Both the position numbers and the translations under genes were made by a program. Below, piece after piece: positions 26,921 through 37,802 of a DNA stretch of 64,000 bases. The DNA lies in the NCBI GenBank assembly GCA_963854835.1, contig OY978526.1:17781868-17845867 (forward strand), given 5' to 3'. The notes beneath the pieces are model-generated. The model was not told the DNA's origin, ran no database searches, and saw nothing but the letters and a program-made list of their open reading frames with translations. This stretch comes from Megamerina dolium. Taxonomy: Eukaryota > Arthropoda > Insecta > Diptera > Megamerinidae. Each line of letters begins with the position of its first letter. The stretch's first letter is position 1.

Positions 26921-28497
26921 TTAATTAAGTTGACTAGTATGTTTACTACTAATATTCAACCAGTATGTATAGTATTTCATTTGATCTGATTATCTATTTA
27001 AATTGATAATTGATTAGCACATTTTACATATACATATACCTACTCAAGTAAGTAGCATTTTTAGCCAAATATATAAGGTGTAATACTGTAAAAATGAATA
27101 ATGAGCATAAGCATGGAACAAGGAAAAGAAAAAAAGAATAGAAACAAAAACAAGAGTCATATATGATGTGACAGTCCAATTTTATATAATAGTTATGAAA
27201 GAAGCAAATATTCACCTCACTACATCTTACATATTGCACCATTGGTAGCGGTAATAATGTTATGTTCTCTTATCTGATCTAATGTTCAAGTATTTATATA
27301 AAGATAACGAGTTTATAATGTTGAAACTCAAGGAGAGCATCGTAGTACAGGTAATTATTGAACTTGACGCACATTTAAATGCAAAAGTCATATAATAGAT
27401 TTTCATACTTAATTTCGCCGAAAGTATGTATATGTATGTATATACGGGATACCTCTTGTGTTATAAAACCATTTTTTTTTATTACTGAACATGGTACTCA
27501 TTTTCTGTTTCACCAATTCACACAAGAAGTGACCATTTATGACGAGTAGCAATAAAAAATTTGGTCATATGACCACGGCATTATCCACGATCAATTTATT
27601 TTTTATCTAAAAATATCTTGTGTTAATTTAGTAGCAATGTTGAAGTAAGTCGTATGCCAAAATCGCATATACATATGTATATACGTTATAAAGGAATGGC
27701 AATAAAAGCAATTTACATCCACAACTCAGGTTCTATAAGAGCTTCATTTTAACTTACTGCACCTTGAGTTGATTACCCACCCTTTTTGTTATTGTATACA
27801 CATTTACTCTTTATACACTTTTTGAGAGTACTTGATCCCTTTGTACTCTATTATTAGTATTAAAATAAATGCCTAAAAGTATGCAAAGCAAAATGTCCAG
27901 TATGTTTTTTATATCATGTTAGTAAATATATGATATATTTAATTGCAATAAATTTATAAACTATATGTATATGGAAAATTTCTCAATACTAATATTTTGC
28001 AGTTATTACTGATTTAATTCCCACTGAATTTGAATCAAAGCATGCTGATGATAGCTTATAAGAAGGCGATCGTTTTCATATGTACTGATTGCGAATCAAA
28101 GCACATCAAAGGAAGCGCATCCAAAGCGCATTGAAGGAATTGAGAAGGAAGCGCCTAATCGTAATGACATGCCAATGCTAAATTCAGTACCATTTGAAGG
28201 GCTTCACTACTATTTTAAAACGCTTACAACGCAAGACTGATGCACTCCATTTCTGATTTTGTTTAAAAATCATAGAAAATTCCGACATTATGTTGTTACG
28301 TAGAGTTTTTGTTTGAGAACAGAAAACATCGGTTTTAATAAACTACATATGTGTTATGTAGTTTTCATTTATAAATTCCTACGCTTATTTAAAATAACTA
28401 GCTTGGTAGTTGTCTTTCATTTTCTTGTAAAAATATTATGCTTACATATTTATTATGTCAGTAACAATAATTGATTACTTATATGTTATGTATTATA
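26921..28497. other. AT-rich non-coding stretch
   Basis: No gene is recognised. Near 28030-28140 the words GAATCAAAGCA and GGAAGCGC recur a few times. I see no larger structure. Confidence 0.5.
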
Positions 28498-30149
28498 CAG
28501 TGGCTCCCAGCTTATTTCGTACAGTGACAGTTTAACAATTGCTGCAGTAGTAATTCCTAATATAGCAAAAATTTGAACAAAATATAAATGCCATTTTAGA
28601 AAGGAAGGTTTGTTTTTTATTTTCCAAAATTTACTTTTTCAAAATTTTAGTGTTTGACACTATAAAAAAATAAAATAAGAAAAAAATAGGAAAATTCATG
28701 TCACAGCTTATTTCGTACAGTCTCTTTAAGTTCAAACTAAAAACAAAGTAAGTTGATTTTAATATTTAGTATGACATCCCTTAGCGTTAATGACAGCCTG
28801 GAGTCTATTTGGCATTGAATCCACCAATTTTTGAGTGATGTCTGGTGTGATTTTTTTCCATTCTTCCATCAGTACCTTCTTTAGGTCTTGCTTATTAGAA
28901 ATCTTGTGTGTTCTTATTTTATTGTTCAAAATAGACCAAAGATTTTCAATCACATTCATGTCAGGTGACTGTGGTGGTGGAGACATCAAGTGTGGGCAGT
29001 TCCAAATAAGCCAAGATTGCACAATCCCAGATTTATGTTTTGGGTCATTATCTTGGTAGTACCGAAATTCTTCCCGCAAACCCAGTTTGTCTGCACTTTG
29101 AAGTAAATTGTTTTTCAGAATCTCGAGGTACTTCATTTTGTCCATTGTTTCCTCAATAAAAACCAATTCACCTACTCCGGCTGCTGACATACAGGCCCAA
29201 ACCATCACGCTACCGCCACCATGCTTCACTGTGGGCTTAAGGTTCTCCTTGTTTAGCTCGGTATTCGCTTTACGCCAAACATATGACATTCCGTCCGAGC
29301 CAAAAATATTAAACTTAGACTCATCCGCGAAAATAACGGTATTCCAGAACGCAGGAGTCTTAATAATATGCTCTTTGGCGAAGTCAAGTCGGCGTTGTAT
29401 ATTCATTTTTGAAATGAATGGTTTCTTTCGGGCTACTCGACCGTTCAAGTCATGATTGCGCAGCACACGTCGGACAGTTTCAGCACTGGATGATTTTCCT
29501 ATTTCACGCTGAACCTCTGCAGCCAACTTCGGAGCGGATAACTTTGGATTTTTCTTAACTTTTCGTACAATATAACGCTCGTCTGATGCGTTGAAAATCT
29601 TATTAGGTGCTTCTCTGCCCTTGTTCTCCAACCGATTTTCGCGAACGAAGCGTTGAATGATGTATTGGACAGTTGAGGCACTTAAATTTGTCATTTCAGC
29701 AATTTTTCGCACACTCTGACCTTTCCTAAAATTGTTAATTTCCAGTTTACGCTGTTCCATCGTTGTACGACGACCCATAACGCTAAATGTTTAATTTACA
29801 GCACTTTAACTATTTAAAATAATAATAATAAAAATTGTTATAATAGTTAAAAAGGTCCAAAAACTCATACAATTCAAAAAAACTTTGTAACTGCGCGGCA
29901 GAATGAAACTTACTTACATTGAAGTTTGTGTACGAAATAAGATGTGAGCTGAAAATCAGCTGATCAATAGTTTTTCTCTCTTGCATGACAAAAAGAACAA
30001 TTTTTGGGGTTCCCCGTTTTCTTATTAGGTTTACTAAACACATACATAGACATCTACATTCAAAACTTATTGATAAGTTTTTTAGTTTCGATGTTACAGC
30101 CATGTACATAAAAATATATACACTGTACGAAATAAGCTGTGAGCCACTG
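28498..30149 (-). mobile_element. Tc1-like transposon, copy 1 (complete)
   Basis: A complete 1652-bp element flanked by TA on both sides. The outer inverted repeats are 28498-28526 (starts CAGTGGCTCCCAGCTTATTT) and 30121-30149. Each end also has an inner copy of the core AGCTTATTTCGTACAG or its near match: 28702-28724 on the left and 29930-29950 on the right, the latter with ATCTTATTTCGTAC when read inverted. This gives the four-site inverted-repeat/direct-repeat layout found in several Tc1-like groups. The single gene, on the minus strand, is intact. Together with copy 2 it forms a large inverted repeat. Confidence 0.95.
28759..29778 (-). CDS. Tc1-like DD34E transposase, intact
   Basis: A 339-residue cut-and-paste transposase, the usual size for Tc1-like proteins. 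Residues ~10-50 form a first helix-turn-helix (KGQSVRKIAEMTNLSASTVQ) and ~65-110 a second, which should bind the terminal repeats. The catalytic triad is complete: Asp152 in FADESKFN, Asp243 in YYQDNDPKH and Glu278 in SPDMNVIENLW, with 34 residues between the last two. The start is the ATG of MGRRTTMEQ, shared with copy 2. Against copy 2 I count five substitutions before the C terminus. An extra base near 28770 changes the last residues to GCHTKY and shortens the protein. It looks functional unless that tail matters. Its spread depends on germline expression, which the sequence does not show. Confidence 0.95.
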   Translation of the reverse strand: MGRRTTMEQRKLEINNFRKGQSVRKIAEMTNLSASTVQYIIQRFVRENRLENKGREAPNKIFNASDERYIVRKVKKNPKLSAPKLAAEVQREIGKSSSAETVRRVLRNHDLNGRVARKKPFISKMNIQRRLDFAKEHIIKTPAFWNTVIFADESKFNIFGSDGMSYVWRKANTELNKENLKPTVKHGGGSVMVWACMSAAGVGELVFIEETMDKMKYLEILKNNLLQSADKLGLREEFRYYQDNDPKHKSGIVQSWLIWNCPHLMSPPPQSPDMNVIENLWSILNNKIRTHKISNKQDLKKVLMEEWKKITPDITQKLVDSMPNRLQAVINAKGCHTKY

Positions 30150-30549
30150 TATATATCAAAATATACGAGTATTTACGCACGTGTTGTATTGCCAAGCAGA
30201 AAATTGCGAAACACCTTACTAATCTACTATTGAAAGTAGCTATTAATGCACAAGGAGTATTACGTATGATGTTATACATTTTTTTTTTAATATGAATTTG
30301 AGTAGGTATTTTCATCGACATTTATGTCGTAAATTCAGTCATCATCCTACTGGGTTACTGCATACACATATACGAAATCATATGCAAACATTTCTAGTCT
30401 AACACACGTTTATAAAATATTGACATTTTGGCATATGATTACAAATATGTTTTGCTTAGGTGTGGAACCGATAGTTTTCAACATTGTTTTTCAATATTTA
30501 TGTAATAAGTTGGGATGCATGGAATATCATTACATTACATTACACAATA
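30150..30549. other. Spacer between the two inverted Tc1-like copies, left part
   Basis: AT-rich DNA without a gene. Together with the SINE and 30927-31104 it forms the ~955-bp loop between the two facing transposons. Confidence 0.6.
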
Positions 30550-30913
30550 AAAAAATAAATAAATATGTGGCACTTAAAGCCCCAAAGGGCTCATTGGCCG
30601 AGCTTCTCTTCCATTACTGTTGTGCGTCTTAAATTTTGGACAGTATTAGAATGGACCTACTTATTTTAGCCGGTTCCGAACGGCAGAACACTTGTGACAT
30701 CACTTTTTCTGAGCTTTGTCACAGAGTTTTTTTTTAGAAGCTTTTTCATGGCAAGTTGTTACTGTCGGAAGAATTGCCAATTGCTTGCCGACAGGTGGGT
30801 ACCGTTCGAAAGAAAAATCTTATCGATATTAAATTTGTTATGCATGAGCCGGGGATTGAACCACGACCTACAGATCAGAAGGCGAACACACTAACCACTG
30901 AGCTACGGCACCC
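30550..30913 (-). mobile_element. tRNA-derived SINE, full length with 13-bp target duplication
   Basis: This is the best SINE copy in the window. Read on the minus strand it starts GGGTGCCGTAGCTCAGTGG, with an A box at 30891-30905 (TAGCTCAGTGGTTAG) and a B box at 30852-30862 (GGTTCAATCCC), the internal RNA polymerase III promoter inherited from a tRNA. A body of about 280 bases follows, then an AT-rich tail. The 13-base word ACATTACACAATA stands on both sides, at 30537-30549 and 30914-30926. This is a perfect target-site duplication, as made by LINE-driven retroposition. Confidence 0.95.
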
Positions 30914-31104
30914 ACATTACACAATACATATTACAATATTTGTGTTAAATACATTATTTGTCTGAAAGCTGTCAACACAATAAAAAGGTTAAATAATAAT
31001 ATTTACAAAAAATTAATCGCAATTTTTTAAGTGGATGTGTATGGGTGTCGCACATTTTATGCAACAACGTACTTATTTCTATATATTAATAGTATTTCTA
31101 CATA

Positions 31105-32754
31105 CAGTGGCTCACAGCTTATTTCGTACAGTGTATATATTTTTATGTACATGGCTGTAACATCGAAACTAAAAAACTTATCAATAAGTTTTGAATGTAG
31201 ATGTCTATGTATGTGTTTAGTAAACCTAATAAGAAAACGGGGAACCCCAAAAATTGTTCTTTTTGTCATGCAAGAGAGAAAAACTATTGATCAGCTGATT
31301 TTCAGCTCACATCTTATTTCGTACACAAACTTCAATGTAAGTAAGTTTCATTCTGCCGCGCAGTTACAAAGTTTTTTTGAATTGTATGAGTTTTTGGACC
31401 TTTTTAACTATTATAACAATTTTTATTATTATTATTTTAAATAGTTAAAGTGCTGTAAATTAAACATTTAGCGTTATGGGTCGTCGTACAACGATGGAAC
31501 AGCGTAAACTGGTAATTAACCATTTTAGGAAAGGTCAGAGTGTGCGAAAAATTGCTGAAATGACAAATTTAAGTGCCTCAACTGTCCAATACATCATTCA
31601 ACGCTTCGTTCGCGAAAATCGGTTAGAGAACAAGGGCAGAGAAGCACCTAATAAGATTTTCAACGCTTCAGACGAGCGTTATATTGTACGAAAAATTAAG
31701 AAAAATCCAAAGTTATCCGCTCCGAAGTTGGCTGCAGAGGTTCAGCGTGAAATAGGAAAATCATCCAGTGCTGAAACTGTCCGACGTGTGCTGCGCAATC
31801 ATGACTTGAACGGTCGAGTAGCCCGAAAGAAACCATTCATTTCGAAAATGAATATACAACGCCGACTTGACTTCGCCAAAGAGCATATTATTAATACTCC
31901 TGCGTTCTGGAATACCGTTATTTTCGCGGATGAGTCTAAGTTTAATATTTTTGGCTCGGACGGAATGTCATATGTTTGGCGTAAAGCGAATACCGAGCTA
32001 AACAAGGAGAACCTTAAGCCCACAGTGAAGCATGGTGGCGGTAGCGTGATGGTTTGGGCCTGTATGTCAGCAGCCGGAGTAGGTGAATTGGTTTTTATTG
32101 AGGAAACAATGGACAAAATGAAGTACCTCGAGATTCTGAAAAACAATTTACTTCAAAGTGCAGACAAACTGGGTTTGCGGGAAGAATTTCGGTACTACCA
32201 AGATAATGACCCAAAACATAAATCTGGGATTGTGCAATCTTGGCTTATTTGGAACTGCCCACACTTGATGTCTCCACCACCACAGTCACCTGACATGAAT
32301 GTGATTGAAAATCTTTGGTCTATTTTGGACAATAAAATAAGAACACACAAGATTTCTAATAAGCAAGACCTAAAGAAGGTACTGATGGAAGAATGGAAAA
32401 AAATCACACCAGACATCACTCAAAAATTGGTGGATTCAATGCCAAATAGACTCCAGGCTGTCATTAACGCTAAGGGATGTCAACTAAATATTAAAATCAA
32501 CTTACTTTGTTTTTAGTTTGAACTTAAAGAGACTGTACGAAATAAGCTGTGACATGAATTTTCCTATTTTTTTCTTATTTTATTTTTTTATAGTGTCAAA
32601 CACTAAAATTTTGAAAAAGTAAATTTTGGAAAAAAAAAACAAACCTTCCTTTCTAAAATGGCATTTATATTTTGTTCAAATTTTTGCTATATTAGGAATT
32701 ACGACTGCAGCAATTTTTAAACTGTCACTGTACGAAATAAGCTGGGAGCCACTG
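31105..32754 (+). mobile_element. Tc1-like transposon, copy 2 (complete)
   Basis: A 1650-bp element nearly identical to the one at 28498-30149 but in the opposite orientation, flanked by TA (31103-31104 and 32755-32756). The outer inverted repeats are 31105-31133 and 32726-32754. Inner copies of the core repeat lie ~200 bp inside each end (about 31305-31325 and 32530-32552). The gene on the plus strand is intact. Confidence 0.95.
31476..32516 (+). CDS. Tc1-like DD34E transposase, intact
   Basis: A 346-residue transposase with paired N-terminal helix-turn-helix regions (about residues 10-110). The complete DD34E triad is Asp152 (FADESKFN), Asp243 (YYQDNDPKH) and Glu278 (VIENLW). It should excise the element by binding its terminal repeats and reinsert it at TA. 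The start is the first ATG after the 5' region of the element. The C terminus ends GCQLNIKINLLCF, and the same ending is encoded in the dead copy 3, so this is probably the ancestral form. Intactness plus near identity to copy 1 point to recent movement. Confidence 0.95.
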   Translation: MGRRTTMEQRKLVINHFRKGQSVRKIAEMTNLSASTVQYIIQRFVRENRLENKGREAPNKIFNASDERYIVRKIKKNPKLSAPKLAAEVQREIGKSSSAETVRRVLRNHDLNGRVARKKPFISKMNIQRRLDFAKEHIINTPAFWNTVIFADESKFNIFGSDGMSYVWRKANTELNKENLKPTVKHGGGSVMVWACMSAAGVGELVFIEETMDKMKYLEILKNNLLQSADKLGLREEFRYYQDNDPKHKSGIVQSWLIWNCPHLMSPPPQSPDMNVIENLWSILDNKIRTHKISNKQDLKKVLMEEWKKITPDITQKLVDSMPNRLQAVINAKGCQLNIKINLLCF

Positions 32755-33274
32755 TATGCATGTGTATGTATTTAAAACATATGATAACCACAAAGTGACA
32801 TTACATAGACACTATTTGACAAGTAACATAATATTTAGTAGCACACATAGACGAATTATGTGTATTAGATTCATATTAATATGACAGATGCAATTCTATA
32901 AATCACCACCTGACATATTTTTGCGTAACACAATATTGATGAATGCTGTTGACAATGGTTGCTAATGATTTAGATGACATACACCCACACATATATGTTA
33001 TGTTAGCGAAATTATATAATTATTGCAGGATTTGTTTTCAAGTTGTGCAATTTATATGTTGTATTTTTTAAAGACGATATGCTGGAATGAAATGCGAAAT
33101 GTAATCATATTTTATTTTTAATTTAAGCAAAAAATGTAAAATTAAATAAAGTGTATCGACATATTAGTTGAACTTCATTGTTTTATTTTATAGTTCTCTA
33201 TTATTTTCCCAACATTTTGTAGGTTTTAGATTTCAAAAATGGGAAGTGCATTCTAAAAACATGGTCAATATTGT
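32755..33274. other. AT-rich non-coding stretch
   Basis: No gene or repeat is recognised here. Confidence 0.5.
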
Positions 33275-33331
33275 ACATGGTCAATACTGTACTGGAAGAG
33301 AAGCTCTGTCAAAGAGCCCTTTGGGACTTTC
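33275..33331 (+). mobile_element. SINE fragment, left of a mariner insertion
   Basis: The sequence TGGAAGAGAAGCTCTGTCAA and the following AGCCCTTTGGGACTTT match the 3' part of the SINE at 59556-59827. It stops where the mariner begins. The remaining tail (TGCCACATATTCATT) appears right of the mariner at about 34610. Confidence 0.7.
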
Positions 33332-34602
33332 GAGGGCGGTCCTAGAACTACCCGACCTAACAAAGAAAACACAACAAATTTGAGAAAAATTTTTCTTTAT
33401 TTCTCAACATAATCTCTTTTTAGCTCTATACACTTTTCTCAGTAATATTCTATAGCTTCGATGCTCTGTTTATATTATGAACTGTCTAGCTCATTAAAAT
33501 AGCCACCTACCGCAGACTCCACCTCTTCTCCACCAAGCCATTTTTTCAAATTTGGAAATAGAAAATAAACCGAAGCAAGTAAATCTGGCGAATAAGGTAC
33601 GTGCTGAAGCAATTCGAGCTTTAACTCATTGATTTTGGCCATCGCAAAAGCGGATGTGTGAACTGGTGCATTGTCTTGATGAAACAACGCTTTCTTTTTC
33701 GCCAAATGCGGCCTTTTTTCTTTAATTTCATCATTTAAACGTTGCAACAAATTAGCATAATACTCGCCGTTGATGGTTTTTCCTTTTTGAAGATAATAAA
33801 TAAAAATTATCCCACGTGCATCCCAAAAAAACAGACGCCATAACCTTGCCTGCAGATGGAACTGTCTTCGACTTCTTTGGACACGATTCTCCCCTTTCAG
33901 TCCACTGTTTTGACTGCTCCTTTGCCTCAGGTGTGGTGGTGGACCCATGTCTCATCCATGGTTACGAATCGACGCAAAAACTCGGCTTTATTACTGTGAA
34001 ACATCGCCAAACACTCTATAGAAACATCTTCACGACGTTGCTTTTGTTCTATTGTGAGCAAACGCGGCACCCATCTTGCACACAGCATTTTCACCTCCAA
34101 ATTATCGGTCAATATACGATGTATAACACTTTTTGAAATGCCTGGAATTTCACATAGCTCACGCACCTTCAGCCGGCGATCATCCAATACCATTTTGTGG
34201 ATTTTCTTAAACGTTTCTGGTGTGGCCACCTCAATTGGTCGACCACTACGGTGTCCGTCTTGGCAGCTCGTACGTCCTCGTTTAAACTCTGCCACCCAAT
34301 ATTTTATGGTCGTAAACGAAGGAGCAGACTCTCCCAGAGTAGAATTTAGTTCGGCTTTAATATTCGTTGGACTGAGACCTTTCAAATGAAAGTATTGAAT
34401 TACATAACGGTGACCAATTTTTTCCATATTTACAAATTCACTGAGGTCGTTAACTTTCGATGGCTCCAAGAAAAATACTAAACAACGTGGCTCCTTGAAA
34501 CTTAAAACATATGTTTTATAAGGTTGCCACTTTTCAGCAAAGTACTTTTTTCAAACTACTGCCGCCATCTATATTCAGGTCGGATAGTTCTGGGACTGCC
34601 TT
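33332..34602 (-). mobile_element. mariner element, inactive, inserted in a SINE
   Basis: About 1.27 kb, the normal size of a mariner. The ends form imperfect inverted repeats: the left one starts GAGGGCGGTCCTAGAACTAC, and the right one, read inverted, has AAGGCAGTCCCAGAACTATC. The transposase gene on the minus strand fills most of it and is broken. SINE sequence lies on both sides. Confidence 0.85.
33475..34469 (-). pseudogene. mariner transposase pseudogene (frameshift, third Asp lost)
   Basis: The N-terminal part (34469 to ~33930) is open for 180 codons. It has the paired DNA-binding helices (IKYWVAEFKRGRTSCQDGH and KSVIHRILTD) and the first catalytic Asp in VTMDETWVHHHTPE. Frameshifts follow at about 33930 and 33790. 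The C-terminal part (33948-33475) has the second Asp in FHQDNAPVHTS. At the third site the usual PDLAPSDY reads PDLLASVY, so the Asp 35 residues after the second one is Val. Frameshifts and loss of a catalytic residue both rule out activity. The family is mariner (DD34D by descent); I do not assign the subfamily. Confidence 0.9.
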
Positions 34603-34625
34603 CATATATATGCCACATATTCATT
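34603..34625 (+). mobile_element. SINE tail, right of the mariner insertion
   Basis: TGCCACATATTCATTATT matches the AGTGCCACATATTTATT tail of the SINE copies and continues the fragment that ends at 33331. Confidence 0.6.
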
Positions 34626-35139
34626 ATTATTTTTTTAAACTTTTAACTTTTTTCTAACTATGATATTTTATTGTTTAGGATACGTGCAGCTTCATTTTAA
34701 TATTAACTCAAATGTCCTCTTTTTTTATGTGTGCTCATGAATAAAACAATATTATAGGGTAACTTTCAGACATAAGCACATAAGCTCTACTTGTATATTT
34801 ACTTGTATAATTACTTGAAGTAATTTTCTGTGAAATTGTAAAATATATAGTCTGTTAGATAGGCATATGTTTTACATGTTTAAGTGGATACATTTTTATA
34901 AAAGGCTTAAATTTTTCATATAATTAGACTCTTGTCCAATATTTTTTAAATGTAAGGTGGTATGTATATGTTTGTCTGCAGTTTAAATTATATTTAAATT
35001 TGACATGCTCTGGTTTAATAATCATTTCAATAAGTTCTTATGCGTATGGGAGAGTATTGGGAAAAAAAACTTAACATTCCAAATATGTTTTCAACACAAT
35101 TTTCAATAGTAAAGTGCAATTTTTTTATTTATTGAAGTA
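34626..35139. other. AT-rich non-coding stretch
   Basis: No gene is seen between the two mariner-type elements. Confidence 0.5.
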
Positions 35140-36405
35140 AAGGGTTATCCATTTTGAGGTTTCAAAAGTAAATGTAAATAAAATACATATAAAATATTTT
35201 TTATCATGATATTTCTTTTTTATTATAAAGTCTGAACGTTGACATTATGTGTGAAATACTACATCATTTAAATGACCACCACGCGAATTGTTGCAAGCAT
35301 CGATTCTTTTGAGGTAATTTTTGACCACTTTTTGACACATATTGGGCGGTATCTCAGCCATAACGTGACGAATGTTGGTTTTTAGGTGCTCAAGAGTTAA
35401 AGGTTTATCTGCATAAACACGGTCTTTCGCGTAGCCCCACAAAAAAAAGTCAAGCGGTGTCTAAACGCATGATCTTGGTGGCCACTTGATATCTCCACGA
35501 CGAGAAATTACGCGGCCAGAAAATTTCTCTTGCACTAAAGCCATATTCGCTCGAGTTGTGTGGCATGTGGCACCGTCTTGTTGGAACCACATATTCTCTA
35601 AGTCGTATTCTTCAATAGCAGGCAAAAAAAAAGTCGGTTATCATATGACCATAACGCTCCAATCAGGTCCAATCACACCTCCGGACCAAAGAGCGCACCA
35701 AGCAGTGACTTTTTGTGGATGTAGTGGCCTCTCTTCAATTACTTGAGGATTCTCAGAACCCCAAATACGACAATTTTGTTTGTTAACATACCCACCGAGT
35801 GAGAAATGTGCTTCGTCGCTGAAGAAAATTTTGTTCGAAAAATCGCCGTCCACCGCCTGTTGTTCAAGCACCCATTCGACGTATCTACGACGTTGTGAAT
35901 GGTCAGCTGGCTTCAGTTGTTGTGTGAGCTGGATTTTATATGGATGTAGGTGTAGATCCAAATGCAAAATACGCCATAATGTGCCGTAAGACAGTCCTAA
36001 TTCCTGAGAACGACGAGGAATCGACACATTCGGGTCTTCGGCAACACTTTCACTTACAGCAGCGATATTTTCGGTGGTACGAGCGCAACGATGATGCACA
36101 GGCCTTTCAATATCTGTAACCGATCCAGTCTCTTCATATTTCTTCACAATTTTGCCAATTGCTTGCGTAGTTGGACGATTATGTAAACCATAATCTCCTC
36201 TTAAAGCACGATATGTGTCTGTGGCAGAATCATCATTTTTGTAGTAGGTTTTTACAATTTTAATGCGTTGTGCGATAGTTAAGCGATCCATTTTCGCAAA
36301 TGTCAGACTTTGAACTGAAAAAGAAAGAAATTGTTTTAACAACTCAGTTTGACAGATGTCGAATTCTAGCCCTATACTTTTGAAACCGCGAAATGGATAA
36401 CCCTT
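35140..36405 (-). mobile_element. DD41D mariner-like element, inactive
   Basis: A 1266-bp element flanked by TA. The inverted ends are 31 bp and agree at 29 positions: 35140-35170 starts AAGGGTTATCCATTTTGAGG, and 36375-36405 is its inverted partner. The gene on the minus strand is broken. Confidence 0.9.
35245..36291 (-). pseudogene. DD41D mariner-like transposase pseudogene
   Basis: Translation from ATG at 36291 (MDRLTIAQRIKIVKTYYKND) gives an N-terminal DNA-binding domain and then the first catalytic Asp in FFSDEAHFSLGGYVN. After WSGGVIGP about 40 bases are lost and the frame shifts, near 35640. The next part has FQQDGATCHTT (second Asp) and TPLDFFLWGYAK (third Asp). By my count 41 residues separate the last two, the DD41D spacing. 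A stop codon (TAG) sits five codons before the third Asp, near 35463. The C terminus, down to 35245, is well kept. The spacing assumes that the TPLDFF Asp is the catalytic one. Confidence 0.88.
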
Positions 36406-37802
36406 TACATACATTTATATATGTACATATATACATTGATCTGATCTTTTTGACCTTTTACCATGAATCCCATTGAATTGTTATTCATGTTGGCTGAACT
36501 GTAATTCCGGCTTTAACAGCATCAGCAGCAATTGCAATAGCAATAAATTGACCAAAATGCAATTGTATTGTATTTTGGCATTCTGACCACAACGACTGAT
36601 ACTCAAGTTAAACAAATATCATACATACATTCATACTATACGATATATGTACTTATATATATAAAATTGTATGTAAGTATAAACGAGCAGTATTTGAATA
36701 AATGCATTTTTGTATTGATATGCAATAAAATTGCAAGTCTATAAGTAGTACTTTTTTTTTCTCTGACAAAACTCATGATTCGATGCTCTCTTATAATTGT
36801 ATTTTATTATTTATATTATCTATATACTGGGTGACACATTTTATAAGAAAGCTCAATGTCGTTTACCAAGTATTACATGTCGTTGATCCAAGGACTAGTT
36901 TGGTACTCTTTACAATCCCAGCAAACTTCAATGTCAATAAATAGTAATTGATGACATATGGAAACAATCTAGAGCCAATTATGACAGTCATTTTTGTAGG
37001 TACTAATTTCGTATGGTAATGAACCTTTTTTTTTTTGTGGATGACCAATTAATCATTCAAATTTACTACGTGTGTAACAATTTGTTCTTCGATAAGCAAA
37101 CTATTTACTCTCATACATTCCTGTCTCGAAAGACGGTCCTTGGAAACAATTCTACATGAGAAATATTTCCACTTCGATAAAAGTACCTTGTATTCATGCT
37201 TACAGAAATTTCACCATAAAAGCACTAGCTTCCTTAAGGTCTTATCATATTTATTTCGTTGACAGTGTGAAATAAATAAAGCATAAAATTATAATTGTAC
37301 ATGTACATGTAGTACATATGCATTGACACGCAGTAAAAATATTTTTGTGCAATTTTATATTTGCAATTCATAATGCCTCAATAACTTTTTATTGCGTATG
37401 AAACATTCAGCATAAGCAAATAGAATATGCAACATCAACAAACAATTTCTCAAAAAAAGGAGTAGATAGAACGAGAGAGCGAGACAGAGAGAGAGAGAGA
37501 GAGAGGGAGGACAGTTGCTAAAATACGGAAATTGAATTTGGAACATTATTTTATTTACACACTGCTATTTAAATGACTTAAAAAAGCCAACAATATAGTC
37601 AATCAATGAACTACTCATTTAGTCAACCAACCAACCAAACCATACAACCAATATTTTTGATGACCAAAAATTGGCCAGAAATATCCTTTGATTTTATTAA
37701 AATGCATTTTATTTGTATCTTCTTTTGTGTATTCTTATGTATGTGTATGTTTATGCATTTTATTATCTACGCTTTGTATTGAAAGCTATTGATAACTACA
37801 TA
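36406..37802. other. AT-rich non-coding stretch with (GA)n
   Basis: No gene is recognised. A GA-rich run lies at about 37470-37507. Confidence 0.55.

Noticed and set aside
29108..29455. A 115-codon frame antisense to the transposase, repeated in the other copies
   Set aside because: It is a shadow of the conserved transposase gene on the other strand.
29810..30109. A ~99-codon frame in the 5' region of the Tc1-like element, present in all three copies (also about 31147-31444 and 39111-39404)
   Set aside because: It is shared only because the copies are young. It is rich in Phe/Tyr/Asn from AT repeats, ends 30 bp before the transposase, and matches no known accessory protein.
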